From Paralithodes platypus (taxonomy: Eukaryota > Arthropoda > Malacostraca > Decapoda > Lithodidae), in NCBI GenBank assembly GCA_032716605.1, contig CM064560.1, positions 11,095,744 through 11,159,743 on the forward strand: a stretch of DNA of 64,000 nucleotides, written 5' to 3'. The notes beneath the pieces are model-generated. The model was given only the letters and a program-made list of their open reading frames with translations, was not told where the DNA came from and did no database searches. The position numbers and the translations under genes were made by a program. This document shows, piece after piece, positions 10,480 through 21,223 of the stretch (its first letter is position 1; each line of letters starts with the position of its first letter).

Positions 10480-11053
10480 AAGGAAGACCATTTACGACTG
10501 GACCTGCTCCACCCTTGCCAGAGTGTCGCGTTAATCATCTAGAACCCTTCAGAGTTACATGACTAGACTATATCAGCGCACTAAGAACTAGGGAACTGGA
10601 CAAGGTTTATGTGTTGCTATTTACTTGTGCCACTTCACGTGCAATACATTTAGAACTCTGTGACTATATATGTCTTGTGAAGAGTTTATGCTGGCATTCA
10701 GGAGATTTTGTGCACGTCGTTCGTTCCCTCATTTGATTCTTAGCGACAATGCTCCCACCTTTCTTCAAGCTTCCAGGTACTTGATAGATATGAGCGACGA
10801 TCCAACGGTTGTTGCTTACTTGGGAGAGCGGAGGTGCGAATGGAAATTCATACCAGTCAAAGCGCCGTGGTTTGGTGGAATGTGGGAACGGTGTGTAGGC
10901 ATCGTGAAGTCAGGCTTACGGGCGGTTGCAGGACGTACCTTGTTAAAAAGGAGCGAACTAGTAACTGTGCTCACTGAAGTCGAGGCGGTTGTTAACGATC
11001 GTCCTCTCACTTATGTATACAGTATACCGACCTGCAAGAACCACTGCCACTAA
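10440..11053 (+). pseudogene. pol: BEL/Pao integrase catalytic core
   Basis: The HHCC zinc finger is collapsed: PATHH is joined almost directly to CHLCRRLKGRPF, losing the spacer between the His and Cys pairs. The core follows with frame breaks near 10470 and 10660. The first Asp lies in LDYISAL, the second in ILSDNAPTF and the Glu in GGMWERCVG. VEAVVNDRPLTYV closes the core. The D,D,E set is therefore still readable but spread over three frames. Confidence 0.88.
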
Positions 11054-11064
11054 CACCAGCGCAT

Positions 11065-11622
11065 TTGCTCTACGGCAAGCAGTTGACTGCATTTCCTACT
11101 GACTTGCAGTCACAGGCAGAGTTAAAGGACCCTTCGATGTTCACCGAGGCTGCGGTGTCACGACGTTACCAGTATATTTCTAGGGTTATAGGGAATTTTA
11201 AAAAGAGATGGGTGAATGACTACTTATTGGCACTACGTGAGAGGGCAACTAAGACTGCTGGTCAACCATCAGCACCCACTGTAGGCGAGATACTGTTCAT
11301 CCATGATGATAGTCCTAGATTGTACTGGAAGTTGGGCCGCGTAGTGACGGTGTACGAGGGCGAAGGCTCGGTAGGGCAAGTAGCGCTGCTCAAGACAGCT
11401 ACTGGGTCTACTGTTCGTCCAGTCGCACGACTGTACGCTATGGAGCTTGGCTCTTCTACACAAGAAGAAGCTCCACCTGATGATGCTGGATCCGAGGAGG
11501 CTGACTTAGCCGATCCGCCGCAACCCGTTGGGGTTCCGCCTCGGATCGGGACTAGACCCAGATGCGCAGCCCGTGGCGCCGTTGATATGTGGCGACACAA
11601 GATTGCTTCTGGGCAACTCTAG
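11065..11622 (+). pseudogene. pol: BEL/Pao integrase C-terminal region (DUF5641-like)
   Basis: KKRWVNDYLLALRER, ILFIHDDSPRLYWKLGRV and RPVARLYAMEL are the usual C-terminal blocks of BEL/Pao integrase. The frame is separated from the core by a short frameshift around 11035-11064 and ends in an acidic, Pro-rich tail shortly before the polypurine tract. Confidence 0.85.
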
Positions 11623-11644
11623 ATATAAGGTGGGGTCCAGGTAT

Positions 11645-11664
11645 TGTTTTTTTTTGGGGGGGAG
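11645..11664 (+). promoter_or_regulatory. Polypurine tract before 3' LTR
   Basis: A run of T followed by GGGGGGGAG lies immediately upstream of the 3' LTR TG, the expected place for the plus-strand primer of an LTR element. Confidence 0.6.
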
Positions 11665-12370
11665 TGTATCGTGGATTCACGATAGTCAGTGGTATAACCT
11701 ACAGTTTCTATGTATCATACCCTAAAATACAGTTTGTACAGTATGTAAGCTTAATATGTTAAATAAGGCCTATTATACGAAAGTATAGTATTTAAGAGTC
11801 TTTAGGAATGCATATATAATTTATCATATAAATCATGCCGTAATATTATGAAAGCGGTGCGATATTTACCGCTAGATATCCGCTACTAACTTAGCAGTAG
11901 CCGCTAGATTCGTAGCATAATACGATGACATCTCGGATCGTGGCGCACCGCGTCAGAGTACATTTATACTTTATCCAAAGCAACAACTTCACTCTTTAGT
12001 TCGCTGAGATCCTGGTTCTGGTTTCATCTATCTCTTATCATTAACTTAAACTCAACTTCATCCTACAGACAGACCAACTGACAGCTAAGCCTTATTATCA
12101 TGATTTAACTTTCTTCAACCTTACTTATTTATTCATTATTAGTTCAGGTGCACTCATGCAGTAAACATCCAATGGTGTTCGAACAGTAGCCATTTGCCTA
12201 CCATCCATCAGCACCTCCATCAACATTTCCATCTTGCCTGACTGCAATATTCTATGATGATTTTAATAGTGAGTTACACTCCCGGTATTATTATTAATTT
12301 ATATTTTATATGAGCGGACCTTTTCAGTCTTAGGTAGCCTAGAGTAAACTTATCTTCCTTAAATCCGCCA
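11665..12370 (+). repeat. BEL/Pao 3' LTR
   Basis: Matches the 5' LTR from TGTATCGTGGATTC to AAATCCGCCA, with scattered substitutions and a 14-bp deletion near its 3' third. Confidence 0.9.
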
Positions 12371-12792
12371 TAAGGTGGTCTCTCCTGCCATTGTTGCCAC
12401 AGTGCTTGGTACTGCAGGGGCTTTTATTACTGTATCCTACGGTATGGTATGGGTTAATAAAACACCAAGTTGTTCAATGTGAAGTACAATCGCGCTAATA
12501 AGTGATGTCTCAAGTATGTTTTGATCAATAATTGGTACCAGCAATATCTAAGCTTTATTTCTTCATACTGAGTGAAATATACAAACATGTTCCTACACTT
12601 ACCCACTCTATTCAACATCTGACAGACATTAATACATCTCAGAGCAAGCCAAACGTAATGACAGCTGGGACATGACTTATTAGCGCGACCGTACATCAGT
12701 TTTCTTCTATTATTCTTATAAGGATTAATATACAGTATATACAGTTCCCCTCATGTCGAGTGTGGTGGCAGCCTCCTACCTACAATTACTTT
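12371..12792. other. No gene seen; pre-insertion flank of the BEL element
   Basis: Unique-looking AT-rich sequence. Small open frames are not supported by any domain. Confidence 0.55.
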
Positions 12793-12862
12793 TAGAGCAC
12801 CTTATATATATATACAGTATATATACTGTATATATATATATATATATATAGATATATATAAT
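12793..12862. repeat. (TA)n-rich microsatellite with gtatatac palindromes
   Basis: Almost pure alternating TA with tacagta and tactgta interruptions. Confidence 0.9.
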
Positions 12863-13208
12863 ATGCGGATTCTAAGTGCGCTGATTCACTTATTCACGGT
12901 TACCACTTGGTTATAATTTGATGAGCTTAAATGGGATGGTGAGTGCTTCATTTACTTACAGTAATTAATTAACTCTCCTAAAAATATTTTCTAATTTATT
13001 TCTAATGATTAATGAATCTATTTTCCTGTATATTATTACATATATTATTGAATTAATATGCTTTACATGCATTAACAGAAAAACAAATGATTTATGGGCT
13101 TGGGAAGGGTTTTGGGGCTATTCGGGGGATCTGTGATGACTATTCGCGGATTCAATTATTCGCGGCAATTTCAGGTACGTAACCCCAACGAATATTGAGG
13201 GAGCCCTG

Positions 13209-13210
<2 letters not shown>
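12863..13210. mobile_element. Possible pogo/Tigger-like MITE remnant
   Basis: The right end, read inward on the minus strand from TA, starts CAGGGCTCCCTCAATATTCG and continues with repeated GCGAATA/GCGGATT phrases, reminiscent of pogo/Tigger-type termini. The left part has gcggattc, attcacttattcacgg and similar phrases but no clean matching terminus, which may have been lost in the neighbouring (TA)n. Assignment is tentative. Confidence 0.35.
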
Positions 13211-13240
<30 letters not shown>

Positions 13241-13278
13241 CCGGTTTATATATGTATATACATATACATATATTGTAC

Positions 13279-13310
<32 letters not shown>

Positions 13311-13312
13311 GG
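13211..13312. repeat. (TA)n / (TATG)n microsatellite cluster
   Basis: Two (TA)n runs separated by tatgtatatacatatacata. Confidence 0.9.
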
Positions 13313-13342
13313 AGGTAAAATCACAAATACGTGTGATCAAAT

Positions 13343-13384
13343 TATGTAGTAAAACTCGCTAGGAAAAATTGAAAGAATGGAACA
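13343..13384 (-). repeat. Inverted fragment of the Penelope pLTR
   Basis: atgtagtaaaactNgctagg with the following ttgaaaNaatggaac is the reverse complement of 15456-15497, with about three differences. Confidence 0.75.
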
Positions 13385-13797
13385 ATGTAGTATTCAATTA
13401 TGAAAACTCCGTCAAGTCTACTTTGATAAAAAACAGCCCTAAAAATGATGAAGGTGGTGTATATTTCATTCCGTGCAAAGGATGTAATGACATATACATA
13501 GGACAAACTGGAAAAAGATTAGAGGTGAGAGTTAAACAACACAAACAATCAGTAAGGTCAGCTCAAGAATCTAATGGTATTTTTAAACATAAACAAAGAC
13601 AAAACCATCATGTAAATTGGGATGAGGCTAAGATGATCTATTGGTCAAGCTGCTATTATGAAAGACTATTTGCCGAGTCCGCCTTGATCAGAGATTGTAT
13701 AAACACTATGAACCTAAATGATGGCCTTTACAAAATAGATAACATCCTGCTAAATCTCCTCAATGAAAATTATAAAATAAAAAGAGCTACTTATTAA
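13385..13797 (+). pseudogene. Penelope-like GIY-YIG endonuclease domain (C-terminal fragment)
   Basis: The frame reads KNSPKNDEGGVYFIPC, then CNDIYIGQTGKRLEVRVKQHK, giving the G-(V)Y and Y-I-G-Q-T blocks, the following Arg residues and the His of a GIY-YIG nuclease. AESALIRD carries the likely metal-binding Glu. The preceding reverse transcriptase is missing, so this is a 5' truncated copy rather than a free-standing nuclease. The surviving frame is intact to its stop. Penelope-like elements use this nuclease to nick target DNA for priming. Confidence 0.85.
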
Positions 13798-13957
13798 TAC
13801 TATACACATGAGGTATGATCACTATGTATTTTATTTGTGTTTTGTTTTGTTTTATAATAATTATTGTATATATGTATGTATACAGTACATGTGTGTGTGT
13901 AAGTAGGTGTGTGTATGTATATGTGTGTTTACGTATAATTTATATACTGTGTAGCTG

Positions 13958-14095
13958 TGAGGGGGATTTGCCAGGTGTGGGCTATTCGGCCTTATAAGTA
14001 GGGTTGGGTGTGGGTAGGATCTGCCTTGTGTGACCAATCGGCTTTCTGCAGACTCTCATAATTTTTTGTTTCTTTTTCCATTTTTCTTATATATG
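13958..14095 (+). repeat. 3' module shared with the LINE end at 63511-63710
   Basis: Phrases gtgagggggat, ccaggtgtgggc, agggttgggtgtg, ggatctgcc, atcggctt and tgcagactc occur in the same order here and in the 3' region of the plus-strand LINE at the window end. The shared tail suggests either a common retroposed module or a SINE-like insertion. Confidence 0.7.
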
Positions 14096-14145
14096 TAATT
14101 TTTATGTGTATGTATGTAATGTATGTGTGTATACAGTATGCATGT

Positions 14146-15104
14146 GTATCTATCTATCTATCTATTGCCTGACGCCGTGATCCCCGAAGGGGTGGCCACG
14201 AACGAACCGCCCCCATGCACCTCTGTCCCCAGTCAGTCGACGCCCCTCCCCCCAACCAGCACCGCCTTCGTTCATGTAGTTCCTCACTCCATCCTTCCAC
14301 CTCATATTCGGTCTACCTCTCCCCCTCTGTCCCTCCACCTCGCTCTCGTACACCCTCTTAGTCATTCTCTCGCTTTCCATACGTTCCATATGGCCGAACC
14401 ATCTCAAGTTGTTCCTTTTCACACTTTCCAGCACATCTACCTCCACACCACACCTCCTTCTTACTTCCTCATTAGTCTGTCTATCCCTCCATGTAACTCC
14501 GCACGCACTCCTTAAGTAATTCATTTCCACTGCTCTCACTCTTGGTCTGATTCTCTCAACCAACGTCCATGCTTCGCTTCCGTAAGTCAGTGTCGGGATT
14601 ACCACACTGTCATGCAAGGACTTCTTCACTTCCATACTGACCACCCTTTCTTGTTACTGCTTTTAGCGTTCCTACAACCCTCTTCCCCTGTTGTACCCTC
14701 TCCCGCACCTCTTCATCCATAGTCCCATCTTTACTCAACACACTGCCCAGATACTTAAAAGAGTTAACGATCTCCATAGCCTGACCGTTCAGCTTCACCT
14801 CACACTCATTGACTTCACCCCTTTCGAAGACCATAACCTTGCTCTTCCCCGTATTTACCTTCAAATTCCGTTTTTCGCACACTGTTCCAAACTCATTTAC
14901 CAGACCCTGCAACTCCCATTCATTATCACTCATCAGAACTGTATCATCCGCAAACAGCAGTATAGGTAGCTTCCACTCAATTCCCTCCCTTTTCAGCGAT
15001 ACACCAACATCCACTGCTCTTGATAGTATTTCTTTCATAACTCCATCCATATATACAGTAAACAACCACGGGGACATCACACACCCCTTTTTCAAACAGT
15101 ACAT
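14146..15104 (-). mobile_element. RTE-clade LINE, 5' truncated, with (GATA)n tail
   Basis: The minus-strand frame from 15104 carries GCVMSPWLFTVYMDGV and FADDTVLMSDN (RT catalytic box intact), then FKYLGSVLSKDG. After a one-base frameshift at about 14640 it continues as SLHDSVVIPTLTYGSEAWTL, LRWFGHMERM and GRGRPNMRWKDGV, the standard RTE-type C-terminal series. The 3' end is a GATA microsatellite at 14146-14163. The first catalytic Asp region is missing by 5' truncation, so it is dead. It sits inside the Penelope-like element. Confidence 0.88.
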
Positions 15105-15335
15105 AATTATGTATATGTAATTATATGTATTTCTACAGGTATATGTATGTCTTCATATTTACATAAGTTACGATAACAGTTTGAAAGGGATCTGCAAGTT
15201 CATTGATGTGTATCAAATTGTATATATGATTAGATTGTATTGTTAGGCACATTTCAATGTATATATGTACATATATTTTGTATATAAAATAAGTATGTTC
15301 CTAAAAATATGGCAACAGGCAGTAGGCTGGCAACA

Positions 15336-15492
15336 ATTTTTGTATTTATATGCTAGTTAGCAACTCACAGATGATTTAGGACGGGTATTTAAGCCTCACT
15401 CTCCCCCTGTTTTCTTGTATTACCCTGAAGATGTCTTGAGAGAATAGACGAAAGCTTGGTGTTCCATTGTTTCAATTTTCCTAGCTAGTTTT

Positions 15493-15498
<6 letters not shown>
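15336..15498 (+). repeat. Penelope pLTR segment with a degenerate hammerhead-like core
   Basis: The segment contains CTGAAGA (15425-15431) and GAAA (15450-15453) flanking a possible 4-bp helix GTCT/AGAC (33-36 and 46-49 of the 15400 block). Hammerhead cores have the form CUGANGA-helix II-GAAA, and Penelope-like pLTRs are known to carry such motifs. Here one unpaired base precedes the helix, so activity is doubtful. Its 3' part is the source of the inverted fragment at 13343. Confidence 0.5.

Positions 15499-15531
<33 letters not shown>
15499..15531. repeat. (TA)n microsatellite
   Basis: Pure TA alternation directly after the Penelope-like element. Confidence 0.95.
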
Positions 15532-15535
<4 letters not shown>

Positions 15536-15844
15536 GCAAAACTGCCTGTAGCGTGTGTGACGTTAACCACTCCGTTAGAATCGCATGGCTTGTCCTACAG
15601 TGACTCGCTAGGATCGCCAGGGCAGTGGATGTGGCTACAGTTGATGTATTATTGTGTGCTTTATTTCATATGAAAGCTTGTGTCATGGGCAGTCCAGAAA
15701 GGCTCTTTGTTTTTGCCCATGTCAAGGCTTTATATATTTAATTGCAAAGTATATCTTTTATCATTAAGTAGTAATGATAGGATTTGAGAGAGAGAGAGAG
15801 AGAGAGTAGAACAGAGTGAGAGGAGGCCCGCAGTGTTTTTCGCC

Positions 15845-15998
15845 ATGCTTGATGACGTCACGGCTGGCTGGCCTGGGATTGGTTGGAGGAGTTTTTTACC
15901 ATGCTTGGTGACGTCATGTTTGGCTGGCTTCTTTGTCATTGGCTGAAGGAATTGTTACCGCTTTGTCTACGCAGTGCGAGCTAGTGCTAGTATATATA
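15845..15998 (+). promoter_or_regulatory. Duplicated CRE-CCAAT module followed by TATA box
   Basis: Two tandem copies of about 56-60 bp each start CCATGCTTGRTGACGTCA and each contain a reverse CCAAT box. TGACGTCA is at 15853-15860 and 15909-15916; ATTGG is at 15878-15882 and 15938-15942. TATATATA follows at 15991-15998, and transcription would start around 16020. The layout reads as a compact RNA polymerase II promoter on the plus strand, probably of the retroelement. Confidence 0.55.
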
Positions 15999-16547
15999 CA
16001 GCTCTCTCGCCACTCTCTCCCTCGGATCTGGTTTCTAGAATGCATTCATCTTATCCCTTTGATATCTGTCCCCCTTTCTGCACCTGAGAACCTTTTCCTC
16101 TGCCTATCTCTCTCATTTTCCATATCTTTCAACACCTTTTATTAATATTATACCCCCTCTGGTTAACTCTGCATAATCAGCTTAATGCTGGCCAGTTGTA
16201 TTGTGAGTTAAGGTCTTATATAACCCATGTATGTTAGTTGTTAAGATAAGTTGATCACGAAGCATTGGTTGGCATTCATATTGTTCAGTACCGCTTCCTA
16301 TAATTATTAGTGTTCTGCTGGATTAGATAATGCTAGACTAGGAGTCTGATACTATAAGGTATTGTTTCCGATGGGTGCTGGCTTTAGTTAAAAGCTGCAC
16401 GACATACCTGAGAACTGGAGTTGATTGGGTAAATTCTAGTCTGTGTGCCATTGAGAATAGAGCATGCACGAATGAGGGCTTTTTGCCTATACCATTCTGC
16501 ACTGTTCTAGGCTCGGTTATTTGTCTCCGAGGTACGCCAGGAGAACG

Positions 16548-16567
16548 CTTAATACTTCGGTATTAAG
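16548..16567. other. Hairpin with cUUCGg loop
   Basis: CTTAATAC, TTCG, GTATTAAG: a perfect 8-bp stem closed by the very stable C(UUCG)G tetraloop. It lies within the putative LTR or leader. Confidence 0.6.
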
Positions 16568-17588
16568 GTTTCTCAAGAGAGCTACCCTTCACTCTAACGT
16601 AATACTTGACGCACAGACTTGAGATTTGCACTAGGCTATGCGGCATGCCATGCGCACCAGTATCTCGTATCATTGACTCTAGCTAGACTTTATCAGTCAT
16701 AGTAGACATTAAGTATATTAAACCAATTACTCTTTTTATGCATTCCCGTTTATGATTACACAAGCATTTTGCATCCTAGTGTGATGTATTGAGACACAAA
16801 CGACTTAGGCTCTTTTTGTTGATAGGAATACTGCATTGTCGTGGCGATTATTATTGTTGTAGCGTTTAGGATATTCTTGGCTCCGACTGCATTATATCTC
16901 CTGCCTTTTTGTGTGCATAACCTGCATGAGCATTGTTCCGCTGCCTGCCTTTTTGGGTTCCATTTCCGATTTGAGCATCTTGATAGCATCTAACATTTAA
17001 AGAAGATTCCTTGTTGGTGTTGAAGGACTTTAGTGCACTTTCTTTCATGCAGGAGTGCCTGACATTTATTGATTAAAGTAACGTAAGCTGTAACTTCTCT
17101 TACCACCTTACTTTGCATACCATAACCAAGCACCTTCGGTTATAGGTAGTAATAGGCTGTTTTCACATAACATTAAGCCTAGAGTAGATGCACATTTATT
17201 GAGAGTTTGATAACCTATTATTGCATATAGAACTCTGGAGAGTATTTGTGTTCTTTGTTCACTGGGAATATACATCAGAGGTTGGATCTAGCGCTTTCCG
17301 TTGTAGCATTTATGCCATTACTAGTCCAATGAATAAGAGCCCTGATATATTTAAACCTCAGTCGTAACAAATGGCGACCTTACCTAGGATTTGGTGAACC
17401 TACATTTATTAGCAGGGAACATTTGTTGTTTTGGGGTATATTTTGAGGGGATCAGCAAGAATATTTTTTTGTTTTGCAACATACTATAGCCCTTGAGTAT
17501 TTCCGAGAATTTGTTTGTGTATATTGAGGTATAAGAGTTTGGGGTGCTTCTTTTCTGAATATTGAGGTGGGACATTTTTGTGAGCATC

Positions 17589-19814
17589 ATGTCTTATACC
17601 GGATCAGAGGAGAATGGAGACACAGTACGTAATGTCGAAACTGAGGAACAGCAGTATGATGAAATGGTTAATCAGGTGAACTGTAAGGAGGATGCTAGGA
17701 TATTTTTGCAATGGCCTGTTACTGCCGAGCGGTTGGAGGGTATGGATCGGTACGGTCTTCAATGACTGGCCACAGCTATCGGTCATGCGGGTACTAGCAG
17801 CATGACCAGGGATAACTTGATAACGTGTGTACTGGGCAGGGTGACTGGTGAGCGAGATGGGTTGAGTGCTCAGAGCCCTTCGGCCATGCTTCCCCTACAC
17901 TCGACTCCCAGCCATCCCAGTAGTTTGCCGACCCCGAGTACGCGTCCACAGTTGGGTGGTGACTGGCAGGGTGGGTTGCCCCTTGGGGGACCACCGGTAA
18001 TTTCAAACATTGTAGCACCTTCACCTCCTCAAGGGTTAACTCCAGAATTATTGTTTCAGCTCGAATTAGCTAAGATCCAGCAGCAAATAGAATCAGCTAA
18101 GATCGAAGAGAGAAAGGCTATCAGGGTATCTGAGCAGCAAATAGAATTAGCCAAGATAGAAGAGAGAAAAAGTCACCAGCACATAGAGCTACCAAAAATC
18201 CAAGCTGATTTAGAGTCGACTAGGTACTGTGCCGACAGGGACGTAGAGAAGTCGCGGGTAGAGGCAACGGGGCAGCGACTTGGGGCTGGTAACCGTGCTC
18301 ATGATCAATCTCTCTCGCACTTATTGAAACTGGTTCCGGTGTTTGATGAGAGTGGTGTAACAGAATTTTTCGCACGCTTTGAGAAGAAGTGCCAGGAACA
18401 CCAGTGGCCAGAGAATAAATGGGCAGCACTTGTATCCTCTAGATTAATAGGCAAGGGTCTTAAAGCCTACGATGCATTACCTTTGGAGTCATGTATTGTG
18501 TATGAGGATCTCAAGGAGGCTGTCCTGAGGGCTTACGAACTGCAACCAGAAACGTACCGTTTGAAGTTCCGGGGTGTAACCAGGGGAAGAGATAGCACCT
18601 TTTTGGAACACGCCCGGGACTTGTCCGATGCTATGGGGAACTGGCTCCGATCTGAGAAGGTAACAACATTAGATGGAATTAAGCAGTTAATGATGTTGGA
18701 GCAGTTCTTTAAGAGCACGGGCGGTGATCTAACTTTGAAGTTAAAGGAGAAAAAGCCAAGAACTCTAGTCGAAGCAGCAGAAATGGCTGATCGACGGCTG
18801 TCGTTGATTCGGGGTTGCGGGTCCTCACAGAAGTACGATGCAAGTGCTAGGGACCGTTATCCTCCCCCTCCCCGTAGCAATGACACATTTAAACAAAAGA
18901 GCAATGAAACTAAAACTGAATCCAAACCTGACACCACGCCGTATAAGACAAGTCAGGGGCCTTTTACATCACAGTATAAGCCGAAACCGAAATTTATGTA
19001 TTTTAAGTGCCACCAGGAGGGTCATAAGGCAAATGAGTGCCCTAGTCGACCTCCTCCGGCAGCCGTGTCTTTTGCTCACGGCATTGGAGTGTTCAAGAGG
19101 ACATCGGAGTTTGTTAGAGGCAATTCTTCCGAGGTAAATACACTGCCAGTGCAGAAGGATCCGGAAGGCTTATTCCCTGTCCGTGATGCCTTTAGTGACC
19201 ACAGGGGACTCGGTTGTGTGGAGTGGGGGGGTAGAAGACATGAGGTGAGAATTTTGCGTGACACTGGGGCATCGCAAACATTGTTGAGGAATTTCACTGG
19301 TAAACCTGTAAATACGGCGCGGGTGGTTGTGGTTCAGGGAGTTAATGCAACAAGGTCATACCCGCTTGTAAGAATGAGGATGGAAGTTGATGGTGTGACT
19401 CGTGACCTGGATGTAGGAATTGTGGAGAAGTTACCTGTTGGGGGCGTCGACCTCCTTCTCGGCAACGACTTTGCGGGGCCTACTTCTGAGGCTCCACTCT
19501 TGGTCGTTGCCGAGAAGCCGGCCGACGTGAGTAGGGAGGAGCAGGAGTGGGTTGAGAAGTGTCCGGTGCAACCTATGGCGTGTGTTGTCACCAGATCTCT
19601 TGTATCCAGGGAGTCACATTCTGGTCAACAGTCTTTAGACAAGCGGAGGAAAGGTACCGAGAAGGAGTCGAAAGTTGATGCGGTTGAGAGTTTAGTATCA
19701 ACGGACATTCTCGGGGACTCATTATTAGGACCGATTTTCCAGTCTAGAGAAGACCCATTAACTGTTACTAAGAAGGCAGAGGATGGGCTTAAAAAGACGA
19801 AGAGACAGCAATGA
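17589..19814 (+). pseudogene. gag: Gmr1-like gypsy gag and protease
   Basis: The frame opens at ATG 17589 (MSYTGSEENGD) and is interrupted by a single in-frame TGA at 17763, after which it is open to 19814. A repeat-rich coiled coil (ESAKIEERKAIR type) spans the early part. The capsid-like segment (FDESGVTEFFARFEKK, AVLRAYELQPETYRLKF, LMMLEQFF) matches Gmr1-like gag. The zinc knuckle reads YFKCHQEGHKANEC, with the first Cys replaced by Tyr. The aspartic protease active site is LRDTGASQTLL (Asp at 19260), followed by VDLLLGNDFAG. The tail is highly charged. Confidence 0.85.
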
Positions 19815-21223
19815 TACAGAGAGAGAGAGCAACGGGAGGCTAAATTCAATGTAGGAGGGGGGCATGAGTTGTTTCGCAAACACTTAGATAAGCTTGCTCC
19901 TTCGGACATTCGTAAATTGCAATTAGAAGACCCGGAGGTTCTTGAATGTGGTACCGGTGCTGTCGAGTTGGAGGAGGACAGTGATGCACAGTCGGGACAT
20001 GTAGCAACAAGGTACCCTGACGCGTACCCTATGAGAAATGGGTCAGCGAAGACGGTGGTCCGAAACTTGCTAGTGTATTTTTCCCAGTATGGTTACCCGC
20101 GGGAGATTCAGTCAGACCAAGGATCCAACTTCACTTCTAACCTCTTTGTTCAAGCAGTGCCGCAGCATGGGATTGTTACGGTTGGGTCATCTGCGTATCA
20201 TCCGGAGAGCCAGGGTGTGTTAGAACGATGGCACTCAGCCTTAAAATCTGTGCTTCGTTGTTGTTGCTTTGAGGGTGGGAAAGGTTGGGATCTTGGCTTG
20301 CCATATGTTTTATTTGCTGCACGGGAGGTACCTGGGGAAAGTTTGGGATTCAGCCCTAATGAGCTTGTCTTTGGACACCGTGTCAGAGGGCCTCTCCATA
20401 TGGTTAAAGAAATATGGGAGGGTGCAGATAAACCTTGTTCTATGCTCAAGTATGTCCTCGACAGTCGAGAACGGATGTTGCGCAGTCTGGAGTTGGCTGG
20501 CCGTAATTTGACTAGCTCTCAGGCCCTCATGAAGGACAGGTACGACCTCAAGGTTAAACTCAGGGAGTTTCACGTGGGTCAGGAGGTGTTGATTCTACTG
20601 CCCCTTGTAGGTCATCCCTTATCCGCGAAGTACACTGGTCCTTATAGGGTGGTTGAGAGGCTATCGGACCTGGATTCCTTGGTGGCCGCTCCAGACAGAC
20701 GTAAGCGCAATCAGTTATGTCACGTTAATCTCATGAAGGAGTATGTGAGGCACCCCCCTGAGCCTCTCACTGTGCCTGTGATGACGTTTAGCAGTCAAGG
20801 TGGAGAAGGAGAATGGGACAGTCAAGCTCAGGTGGAGGATAACTGGAAGGATAAGAAAGTCAAATGGGCGCCTGAGTGTGAGAAGGCATTTAGAGTAGTA
20901 AAACGCCTGTTGTGCACTCACCCGATCCTCAGGGCCCCTGACTTTAGCCTACCTTTCCAACTAGCAACGGATGCTAGTGGTGTGGGGGCTGGTGCCGTCC
21001 TTATGCAAGAGGACGATGATGGGCTGGAGCATTCTGATAGTTTCTGTCGGAGAAGTTCAATTCAGCCCAGGGGAGCTGCTCTGTTGTCGAGAAGGAGCTA
21101 CTGGCTGTTGTGCTTGGGCATTTCGAGGTCTATGTTCCAGCCTATGGTCCGGTCGTTGTAGTTTACACAGATCATCACCCTCTCAAGTTCTTGGAGCTGG
21201 TGCTTCGTCCTCCGAGCTGTAGG
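19815..21223 (+). pseudogene. pol: Gmr1-like integrase followed by RNase H, RT missing
   Basis: After a short break the frame from 19869 enters integrase within the core: ATRYPDAYPM, then EIQSDQGSNFTS (second Asp), SSAYHPESQGVLERWH (Glu) and FSPNELVFGHRVRGPL. The zinc finger and first Asp are deleted. The C-terminal end (LCHVNLMKEYV) is followed directly by the RNase H start: KVKWAPECEKAF, LATDASGVGAGAVLMQ. A frameshift near 21040 continues RNase H as EKELLAVVLG and VYTDHHPLKFLE to about 21223. The order protease-integrase-RNase H fits the Gmr1 group, in which integrase precedes RT. The whole RT has been lost here. Confidence 0.82.

Larger units (their letters stand above)
5659..12370 (+). 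mobile_element. BEL/Pao LTR retrotransposon, decayed
   Basis: Two LTRs of about 716 and 706 bp flank gag, protease, partial RT, RNase H and integrase domains in canonical BEL/Pao order. The sequence aagg adjoins both outer ends as a short possible target duplication. The copy is non-functional: it has a tandem duplication with stops in gag, a frameshift in protease, loss of most of the RT palm, a substituted RT catalytic box, a deletion in the integrase zinc finger and several stops. The deletion of cggtcaccttaggg in one LTR shows the LTRs have diverged since insertion. Confidence 0.93.
13343..15498 (+). mobile_element. Penelope-like element, 5' truncated, with inverted pLTR fragment and nested RTE LINE
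   Basis: The GIY-YIG endonuclease end of a Penelope-like ORF is followed by a long AT-rich 3' region and a terminal segment (15336-15498). The last part of that segment recurs in inverted orientation at 13343-13384, directly before the coding fragment. Inverted pLTR pieces at a truncated 5' end are characteristic of Penelope-like elements. A minus-strand RTE LINE lies inside the 3' region. The RT domain is absent. Confidence 0.65.
15681..17369 (+). repeat. Putative 5' LTR of the Gmr1-like element (boundaries uncertain)
   Basis: The sequence tgtcatgggc could be the LTR start and cgtaaca at 17369 its end. A TGG-starting primer-binding-like site (aTGGCGACCTTACC) follows at 17371. A promoter-like module lies 165-320 bp inside. 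No second LTR copy is recognisable downstream of 21250, so the limits rest on the position of the primer site alone. No coding sequence is seen in it. Confidence 0.4.
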
